Origin: Codonopsis lanceolata
Lineage: Eukaryota; Streptophyta; Magnoliopsida; Asterales; Campanulaceae
NCBI GenBank assembly: GCA_013146195.2
Contig: CM028377.1
Location: 67,305,501 to 67,369,500, forward strand
Direction: 5' to 3'
Length of the DNA stretch: 64,000 nt
Shown here: piece by piece, positions 56,151 through 64,000 of the stretch
Numbering within the stretch: the first letter of the stretch is position 1
Layout of the letters: each line of letters begins with the position of its first letter
Made by a program: the position numbers and the translations under genes
The notes under the pieces: model-generated
Database searches by the model: none
Seen by the model: the letters and a program-made list of their open reading frames with translations, nothing else
What the model was told of the DNA's origin: nothing

Positions 56151-58296
56151 GATAATACGGTAAGATGTATCAATATTTAACAGGCATGATTTATTAAGAA
56201 TTATATCAATCTTAACCCATGTTCTTTGAGATTCAAAATACACAAGTTTTCTCTTAGAGAATCTGATCAAATCAAGTTAGCTCAAAGATGGTCAAGTTTT
56301 TCAGTCAAAAGACCCATATTTCAAAACCAGATCAGTATGTCCCTCCATCATTAGTCATCCCACCGACTGATGCTCCACCAGGCTATACGGGAGTCAAGTA
56401 AGCACTCAATCAAGAGGAGATTTGACTAATCAATGGCAAAATGATGATTACAACGAAAAAACTTCTCACACCTTTGTAAGACCAGTCCATATTTTTGTTT
56501 TGATTATGTATTTTCGATCAACAATGGAGAAGGTAAGCTTTCTATCAGACATAAAAAACCCATGTATGTCATGTACTTATTATAAAACGTTTTTTTTTTT
56601 TTGAATTCTTAGAAATTTCAAATGGATTTTTTTCATGGAGATTTATTGTTCATTATTAATTTTTAAAAATAAAGTTGCATTTCTAAAATTGGTATAATTA
56701 TTTACTAATGTTCCCCATGAATGATTCTGCTCAAACAAAAACTTTTCAAATTCCTTGAATTTAAAGAAATATTTTTAGATTTAAAAAGGAGCAATTTTAT
56801 AGTTCATCCTTAATTTTTCAAAATGTTTCCACATCTCTTTATCTAAAAAGATATGAATGAAAATCATCTTCCATAATTTCCCTCATTACTGAATCTAATG
56901 GTATTCATCTATTCCTTTCATCTCTCTATTCAAATCTCTTGTCATGAACTATTCATCATTTTGTTCATCACATTTAGATTTATTACATGCTTCATAAGAC
57001 ATTTTATTCTAATCAATCTTGTTGTATCCATCTCATTAAACTTCAGAAAAATTGATATTTGAATTTTAAGTTCTTATCTATTTTATTTCAAGTTGCTTAA
57101 ATCTTTTATACCATGATAAACTCATTTATTCAATATATTCATTCACGGTAAGTTTTGCTTGAGAATAACTTATAATCTAACTGATAATAAATGCTCAAAA
57201 ATGTTCATACCATAACTTATTATCAATCACAGTTTATCTCTATGTTTCAAAGATTATTGTCACTTATCAACAATACATTATATATGTGCTTCAATTGTCA
57301 AGTTGATTAAGTGTTTCTCTTACTCTATGATTAAACAGTTGTTCTCTTACCTACTTTTTGGTTAAAATATCGTTCTTAAAACTAAAAACTCTGTTATTAA
57401 TAATTTGCTGATGATGTGCTTAAAAAATATTGGTGGTACCCATGTGAAAAATTTCTAGTTACCTAAATATGGTATATGTGTGTTATTTTCTCACTTATAA
57501 TGAACTACCAAAATCATTTATTCAAAAATGATAATTCAATAACATTTGTCTTTCAGTCTTAATATTTTAACATAGTTTGCTCATGTCTATAGGCAAAGAA
57601 AACAAGTGGTGATCTCCTTTCCGCTCAACCAAATTTCTACTATTAAGGAGAAAAATATCGTGAGTGGGCTTGTGTCCATTAAGGATGAGAATAGTGGATA
57701 CATGAAGGTGTAGAACGATTCAAATATTAAAAACTAGAACAATGGATACTCAAAGTATAAGAGGATGCTGAGATTAAGGAGAAGAGAAATGATCAGATTC
57801 AGAGGAGAATGAAGATGGATAATGAACACACTTACAAAGATAAAAGAGAAAAAAATTAAAGAGGAGTCAAAATCAAGAATATGGCTATACTTCATAATAT
57901 CATGTTTTATCCGTATTAATTGTTGGATTGCTGCATTTTTAACAAAACTCTATTTGCTTAAACCATTTGTTTAAACATATATAGATCATTTCTTTGAATT
58001 TCATGCTCATGTTTTTATACATATTATCATGCGTGAAATTTAAACACTTAGTTTAAATAACATACTAACCCAAGATTATTTTTCTATCCTATGTTATTTA
58101 AATTGTATGTTTTACTTTGTATTTGTTCTTTAAATTTTCTAGTTTATAAATACTTAGTATTAGGAAACTATACAAAGGATGCCAATATAAATTTTACTTA
58201 CGTATGCTGATATATAAACTATGTTTTTTTCAAAGCATATTTAAAATATTAGCCTTTATGTATAGTAGTAATGACCACAAGCAAATAGGAAGAGAT
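56151..58296 (+). mobile_element. Copia-C 3' internal remnant, non-coding
   Basis: This precedes a polypurine tract (AAATAGGAAGAGA, 58283-58295) and an LTR, so it is the tail of an LTR element related to Copia-B. A purine-rich patch at 57640-57870 could be the relic of an acidic ORF3 end. No intact frame; the left limit is uncertain. Confidence 0.5.
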
Positions 58297-59679
58297 TGTT
58301 GGGAATATTAATCTGAATAATTATTTAAAACCATTTTGTGAATATTCATTTTAATATGTTAGATTTACTTGTAATAGAACTTTGCAATAGTTTTGTTGAA
58401 TGAATAGTGCTGGTTGGTGAATAGTGCCGATGAATAATTACAGTCGATGTCTAATGAACGATGTCAGCTTATGAATAGTATCTGCTTGTTTTGGCCAGTT
58501 GGAAGAAGTTGATGTTTGCTTTGGTAAAGTAAGCAAGCTGATGTTTTCTACATCATTAAGCAACCAGCTGATGTCAATGACACTTACTATAATGAAAAGT
58601 TGAAAAAGTGACATAAGTCTTGAATTCGATATAAATTTTACACGTGTCATTTAAATGGAGTTTTCACTTTCCTTCTTTCTTTCTTTTATATTAAAGTAAA
58701 ATTACTTTATCCAATATTGTGTGACATTACCTTTTGTAACCCATACTTTTATTAGTTGCACAGGTTACGAAAAAACAAGCACATAGTTTTGGAGCTTTCT
58801 TCAAGACAATTCGAAATAAAAGATCAAAATAACTCTATGCATTTAATGCAACTCTATGCATTTAATGCATTATTGCCTCCAGCTGTATCCACAAAGACTA
58901 AATCGAACGACTTTATTCAAGATTTCTATATATAACATTGAAGCAAGGATTGAAGGCAGTGGTTGAAGCTATCATTCATTACTCATACGATATTCTCTTT
59001 TTGATTTGCTTCAACCGAAGACTGGACACTAAAAATATTCTTTTAAACAATTATTTCCTTGATGTGTTCCAGTCAAACACTTACTAGATAATTTTTTATT
59101 TATTAATTTCTTTCTAATTCTCGTTTAAACAATCACTATTTAGATTGTTCATTTATTCTTTCGAATCATTAAGGAACCTAATTTGATTAGTGCATGAGTT
59201 TCATTGTTTCTCAATCATACTATTCAAACAGTAGTTTTTGTTCTACACAGATTCGTTAGTGATCACTTGAAATTTCTATATATTTAGTGCACTTCAAAAA
59301 TTCAAGTTTGACTAACTTGGTAGTGGATGTAGCAGTTTGCAATGTGAACCACTCCTAAATACCTTGTCAATTATCTTTCAGCTGATAGAACTGTTTCTAA
59401 CACTTAAACATTTTCCATCTACTGAAGTGTCAGTCATTTACATTTTTTAATCATTTGGTTAATTGTTTTATATATTGTCTTTCTATTCAGTTCATTTTTT
59501 ATCTTATGTCAACAAGCTGACACATATTATTTTGTTCATCTGCTGATAGAGAGTTTTTTTATCTGCTAATAACTTACTCTTTCCGCTTCAAGTTTTGAAG
59601 GTTTTAAAATAATTCTTAAAGTTTTAAAAAGGCTATTCACCCCCCTTCTATCCTTATTTCGTTGCCTATTGGACTTACA
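58297..59679 (+). mobile_element. Copia-C LTR (1383 bp)
   Basis: Starts TGTTGGGAATATTAATC after a polypurine tract and ends CTATTGGACTTACA. A block near 59288-59355 (GCACTTCAAAAATTCAAGTT...GATGTAGCAGTTT) closely matches Copia-B LTRs, as does the end (AAAAAGGCTATTCACC...). It is therefore a sister family to Copia-B. Confidence 0.8.
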
Positions 59680-60857
59680 CTTACTGCCATACTTTTTTAC
59701 TGCATCTTCCCTTCTTTTGCGTATTCAATACTGGTTCCCAGCATCTCTTTGTCACTAGAATTTTGAAAAAGTCAGGATTGCTTGGTTGATCCCATCTGGT
59801 CCTTCTTTTCTAGATTCTGACTCTATCAGTCTGTTTCGATTCCTCTAGTTATGGAGTTCGAGACCTTCGCTCTTGAGTGCATGACTTTCTTTCTTGAGTG
59901 ATTCGTCTTTCCCAGGATTGGCTTTCTTAGGTAAAGCCCAAATGAACCAACTACATCAGGACCGTTTCGACGTTGCACTCATGCTCCCCCGCTTTAATCA
60001 GAATTTTCTTAACTATCTCCTCCTTGGCCGCTTTCTATGGTTGACGTGAGTATGTGTTCGGAGGGATGAGAAAGGAGGAGGTGGGAAATTTGAACTAGGA
60101 ATGGCAATGGAGTAGCTTGAGGGCGGTTATATATAATACTACCTCCATTCCCCAATTTCAATTTGATGTCCCATAACCGCCCTATTCCCCCCCAGTTATT
60201 CAATTTGCCATACCATATCCATTCCCCACTGGTAATGGTTAATCGAGGATTAACCACGAGAAATTGGTTAAGTTATTAATTTAGTTGTATACACTTTAAA
60301 GATTATAAAATCTTTCATTTTTTTTTCAAAACACATTATATATAGTAAAGTTAATAAAACTTGATAAATGATAATATTTTTTCTTAAAACTCATCATAAT
60401 ATTAAAATAAAAAGTCTAATTATGTTGTGCATTCCACATATTTACCAAATATTTTAAGAACACTTTATTAAGTTGCAATAATAAAATTATAGGTAACAAT
60501 CTAACATCTTAAAAACCTTCAAGTTTAAATATATTTGACACCTACAAAATTACAGATACAACTATCTATTACATGTAAAATTACTTGCATAAATAGAATC
60601 ATCAATGGTTCAAAAACTGTAGAAGAGTTAATTAACAAGGAAATATTCACCATAAGGATGCAATCACAATTACGTAATAAAATGTAATATTAGTAGTAAA
60701 CATTGATGCAGATGAAAATTTGTTTTGCTAAATTTTACAATAATACATAAACTTACTTTTAGCTCAACATTTTTAATGTATATATGGATGCCAAGGAGAA
60801 AATATGAAAATTTGTCAATTACATATTTAAATTTCATAGATAAAATAAGCATCATGG
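59680..60857. other. Gene-free stretch
   Basis: No coding supported. A patch at 60090-60250 with GGCAATGG, GGGCGGTTA and inverted CCCCACTGGTAATGG looks like a decayed small DNA element. The frames at 60009-60257 and 60670-60855 are not supported. Confidence 0.5.
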
Positions 60858-61076
60858 TGTTAGAGAATAATATCTTTTCCTTATTTTTGTTGATTTGTAA
60901 TTAGTAATTAGTGGCAATTACCTTGTAGAGTTCTTTCCTTATTATGTTTCCTTTCTTGTATAGGTTTCTTGTTCCCTACTCCTAGTGTAACCCTAATTGT
61001 ATATCTCCCTATAAATAGGTGATTAATTCAATGAAAAGGCTATGACATTATTCCTAAACTTTTATCAGTTTTTACA
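60858..61076 (+). repeat. Copia-D 5' LTR (219 bp)
   Basis: TGTTAGAGAATAATATC...TTTTTACA with TG...CA ends, preceded by CATGG (likely target duplication, partner unseen). A TATA box CCTATAAATAGG is at 61008-61019. Confidence 0.85.
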
Positions 61077-61088
61077 TGGTATCAGAGC
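61077..61088 (+). promoter_or_regulatory. Copia-D primer-binding site
   Basis: TGGTATCAGAGC directly after the LTR is the initiator-Met tRNA type used by plant Copia elements. Confidence 0.9.
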
Positions 61089-61145
61089 TCTGCTCCTAAA
61101 ACCTTCTTCCTCTTCCTCTAGCCGCCGCCCTAACCACCCCCTACA

Positions 61146-63440
61146 ATGGCTAACGGAAATCACTCTCTCACCGTCAAAAACCCTCTTGATCCCACTCAAA
61201 CCTTTGACCTCATCAATATCTCCCACCACAACATCACCAAACTCACCTCTACCAATTACATAGCTTGGAAACTCCAAGTTGAGGCCACTCTCATTGGCTA
61301 TGACCTCTACAAGTTTGTAGACGGTTCACACCCATGCCTGCCTCCCACTGTCCTCACCAAGGATGCCCAAACATCCAAGGACGTCCCCACCCCAAACCCT
61401 CACTACCAGCCTTGGATTCGCCAAGACAAACTCCTTTTTGGGGCTCTTGTTGGCTTCCTGTCTGCTCCCCTGGTTCCTCTGATCCAACAGGCCGCCACTG
61501 CTCGTGAAGCCTGGGACATTCTGGCTCACACCTATGCTCGCCCAACTCGCGGTCACATTAAACAGATCAAAGATTACCTCAAGCGAGCAACCAAGGGAAC
61601 TCAGTCGATCACCGACTACATGCAGTCTGTCAAAAGTCGGGCTGATGAACTCGCTGCTCTGGGCAAGCCTTTTGACCACGAGGATCTCATTGAGACCATC
61701 CTCGGTGGTTTGGATGATGACTACCGTCACATCGTGGATGTGGTTGAAGGACGGGATACTCCCATATCGTTTGATGAGCTTCATGAAAAACTCATCAATC
61801 GCGAGCTACTCTTGAAGCAGTCTCAGCCTTCGCCTTACTTCGCCGCACCAAGGAGCAATAGCTCGACAGCTCGGAAATCCTCCTCGCAAGCTCGTTATCA
61901 GCCGCCCTCGCAACCTCAGCCACCTTCCCAACCCTCGGCATCTGCTCCTCGGCCACAACGACCGTATATGGGCAAGTGTCAAGCATGCCGCCAACAGGGC
62001 CACTCGGTTCCTCGCTGCCCCAACTTTCAACTGATCGCCACCACATCTCTGCCCGTTACTCCCAACTCAGCAAGTGGCTCCAAATGGCAACCACGGGCTC
62101 ACCTTGCGACCAAGGCAGACACGGGGACACCGAGTTGGCTACTCGATAGTGGTGCCTCTCATCATGTCACTAGCGACCTTGGCAATCTCTCGCTACACTC
62201 CAACTACACGGGCATGGATGACATGGTCATTGGTGATGGTACTGGGTTAACTATCTCCAAAACTGGTTTCTCCTCCCTTCATACACACTCACACACTTTT
62301 TCCCTTCATAATGTTCTATTTATTCCTGACATGAAAAAGAATCTTATATCTATATCTCAATTTTGCATCTCTAATAAAACCTCTATTGAGTTCTTACCAA
62401 CTTCTTTTCATGTGAAGGATCTGCTGATAGGGAGAATACTGTTGACCGGACAGTCTAAGGATGGTGTGTATGAATGGCCGACCACAGCCACCCCGCCCCA
62501 CCCCTCTGCTTGTGTAGGCTCCAAAGTCTCTCATCAGGACTGGCATCATCGTCTTGGTCATCCGTCTGGTCCCATCCAGGGTCAGATATTATCTAGCCTA
62601 GGTTTAGCTTTTGACACTGCTCGCACTCCTATTCATTGTAATGATTGTCTTTCTAATAAAAGTCATAAAATTCCTTTTCATCAAAATACTATTGTGTCTA
62701 CTCTCCCTCTTCAAACTATTTACACTGATGTTTGGACCTCCCCCCTTCCCTCTATTGATGGGTTCAAATACTATGTGATCTTTGTTGATCACTATACCCA
62801 TTACATCTGGCTTTACCCGCTCAAACTCAAATCTGAGGTAGCCACCATCTTTCCCAAATTTAAAGCATTAGTGGAAAACTATTTTAAAACAACCATTGTC
62901 ACCCTTTACTCGGACAATGGCGGCGAGTATATGGGGCTTGCCCGGGACTCTGGCTTGGCCGCCTACCTGTCCGCCCATGGCATCTCGCACCTTACCTCGC
63001 CCCCTCACACCCCGGAACACAATGGGTTCTCGGAACGTCGCCATCGCCACATTGTCGAGACTGGTCTCTCCCTTCTCTCTCGTGCTTCTCTTCCGCTGCC
63101 TTTCTGGTCGTTTGCTTTCCAAACCGCGACCTATCTCATAAATCGGCTACCTACACCCACCCTTGCTAACCAGTCTCCCTACCATAAACTTTTTGGCTCT
63201 CTGCCCAACTACGCCAAGCTTCGTGCTTTTGGTTGTCTCTGCTACCCTTGGCTTCATCCTTACTCCGCCCACAAACTCGCTGCCCGCTCCACTCCGTGTG
63301 TCTTCCTTGGTTACTCGCTCACTCAGAGTGCCTATCTCTGCTATGATCCGAGCACCACCCGGCTGTACATATCGCGTCATGTTCGCTTTGTCGAGTCTAC
63401 CTTTCCCATGTCCACCGGCCCCCGCCGCCTGTACCTATGA
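61146..63440 (+). CDS. Copia-D gag-protease-integrase polyprotein (764-aa open frame)
   Basis: The ATG at 61146 is the first after the primer-binding site. Residues about 20-200 are the plant Copia gag (NITKLTSTNYIAWKLQVEAT, typical of RE1-like elements). The CCHC knuckle CQACRQQGHSVPRC is at 278-291. The protease motif LLDSGASHHVT has its Asp at 334. The HHCC region (DWHHRLGHPSG...CNDCLSNKSHK) precedes the integrase core with Asp528, Asp590 and Glu630. It is followed by the usual C-terminal CFLGY region. The frame then shifts into a stop at 63440, where RT should follow, so it is probably defunct or carries an assembly indel. Gag packages RNA, protease matures it, integrase inserts the cDNA. 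Confidence 0.93.
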   Translation: MANGNHSLTVKNPLDPTQTFDLINISHHNITKLTSTNYIAWKLQVEATLIGYDLYKFVDGSHPCLPPTVLTKDAQTSKDVPTPNPHYQPWIRQDKLLFGALVGFLSAPLVPLIQQAATAREAWDILAHTYARPTRGHIKQIKDYLKRATKGTQSITDYMQSVKSRADELAALGKPFDHEDLIETILGGLDDDYRHIVDVVEGRDTPISFDELHEKLINRELLLKQSQPSPYFAAPRSNSSTARKSSSQARYQPPSQPQPPSQPSASAPRPQRPYMGKCQACRQQGHSVPRCPNFQLIATTSLPVTPNSASGSKWQPRAHLATKADTGTPSWLLDSGASHHVTSDLGNLSLHSNYTGMDDMVIGDGTGLTISKTGFSSLHTHSHTFSLHNVLFIPDMKKNLISISQFCISNKTSIEFLPTSFHVKDLLIGRILLTGQSKDGVYEWPTTATPPHPSACVGSKVSHQDWHHRLGHPSGPIQGQILSSLGLAFDTARTPIHCNDCLSNKSHKIPFHQNTIVSTLPLQTIYTDVWTSPLPSIDGFKYYVIFVDHYTHYIWLYPLKLKSEVATIFPKFKALVENYFKTTIVTLYSDNGGEYMGLARDSGLAAYLSAHGISHLTSPPHTPEHNGFSERRHRHIVETGLSLLSRASLPLPFWSFAFQTATYLINRLPTPTLANQSPYHKLFGSLPNYAKLRAFGCLCYPWLHPYSAHKLAARSTPCVFLGYSLTQSAYLCYDPSTTRLYISRHVRFVESTFPMSTGPRRLYL

Positions 63441-64000
63441 TGTCTGTCTCTTGGCTCCCCCTCATGAACCGCTTTCGGTCACTCATACACACCATCGGGC
63501 AGTGCCTCTCGCCCGATTTCTCCTCGCACTAATCAGAATGTGGTTGATCTCAGCCCGCCCATACCCCAGCCTCCCCCGGCCTCACCTGTGCCCGCTACTA
63601 GTCCTATATTGCCTGCTCAACCTTCCTCGGCTACCAGATCCATACCCGAGGATAACCCTGCTCCCATTAGCACCATGCCCGTGAGCTTTGTTCACGTGCC
63701 TTGGACTGTTCTGCACTGGCCGACCTCGCCTGTGCCGCCGCGGCACTTCAACCATCGTTACTCGATCCAAGAATAATATCTTCAAACCCATCAACAAACT
63801 GAGTCTTTCGGCTCAACTGGCAGCGGACAGTGAACCAACATGTGTCACTCAGGCTCTGAAAGATGAGAAGTGGCGTCAGGCCATGTCTGAGGAGTTTGAT
63901 GCACTCGCTCGCAATGGTACTTGGGAACTTGTTCCTTCGGCAGCTGCTCGCAACATTGTTGGCTGTAAATGTATCTACTGTATCAAACGCCATGCTGATG
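63441..64000 (+). pseudogene. Copia-D linker and reverse transcriptase N-terminus, frameshifted and cut by the window end
   Basis: A Pro/Ser-rich linker is open at 63540-63776 (LSPPIPQPPPASPVPATSP). Another frame from about 63790 to the end has the RT start (EKWRQAMSEEFDALARNGTW, then NIVGCKCIYCIKRHADG, where family members usually have Trp for the first Cys after Lys). At least two frame changes separate it from 63440. Confidence 0.8.

Larger units (their letters stand above)
60858..64000 (+). mobile_element. Copia-D: RE1/Retrofit-type Ty1/Copia element, truncated by window end
   Basis: 5' LTR, primer-binding site, gag-protease-integrase frame and the start of RT are present in order. G/C content of the coding part is clearly higher than in its neighbours. 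The 3' part and second LTR lie beyond the window. Confidence 0.93.

Noticed and set aside
61326..63380. Many minus-strand frames opposite Copia-D
   Set aside because: Antisense shadows of the gag-pol frame.

Overview
This is plant nuclear DNA, most likely from a eudicot. It is AT-rich and dominated by nested transposable elements, with only two recognisable host genes. A family of 'taagac(g/c)gtcttac'-type repeats (around 6275 and 19250) reminds me of Caryophyllales genomes, but that is a weak hint.

Layout. (1) 1-3359: the left arm of a CACTA DNA transposon (CACTA-1), read leftwards out of the window. (2) 3360-22393: a block of about 19 kb holding half of a Copia LTR, many small DNA transposons (Stowaway-, Tourist-, hAT- and Mutator-type MITEs and a small Helitron), the two host genes, a 100-N assembly gap and a 1.56-kb long-TIR element. 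The genes are a tandem CCCH zinc-finger (RR-TZF) gene at 9932-11040, minus strand, with one frameshift, and the 5' part of an EMC8/9 gene at 17928-18692, minus strand. (3) 22394-40004: a second, 17.6-kb CACTA element (CACTA-2). It carries organelle-like DNA, exon-like host fragments, a broken LRR receptor-kinase gene and a complete nested 5.3-kb Copia element (Copia-A, 30122-35388). (4) 40005-51896: the rest of a Sirevirus-like Copia element (Copia-B) with a long extra coding region after pol and an 827-bp solo-LTR-like insertion inside its reverse transcriptase. (5) 51897-56200: older LTR-like sequence with tandem repeats. (6) About 56200-59679: the 3' end and LTR of a third Copia (Copia-C). 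(7) 60858-64000: a fourth Copia (Copia-D, RE1/Retrofit type) running off the window.

The main result is structural. The two halves of the Copia-B 5' LTR lie at 3360-3847 (minus) and 40005-40540 (plus). Each half abuts a CACTA terminus. The 3-bp CACTA target duplication (GAT) and the 5-bp Copia duplication (TTAAT) both match only if 3360-22393 is flipped back. The window therefore records a 19-kb inversion between two CACTA copies lying in inverted orientation, and both host genes were carried along. Inferred order: old LTR-like sequence, then Copia-B, then CACTA into its LTR, then the inversion. Copia-A entered CACTA-2 at an undetermined later time relative to the CACTA insertion.

No rRNA, tRNA, CRISPR or intact host transposase gene was seen. 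Organelle origin of 24.8-28.6 kb, the LTR-like assignments without both ends, and the exon-like fragments are inferences to be tested by database search.
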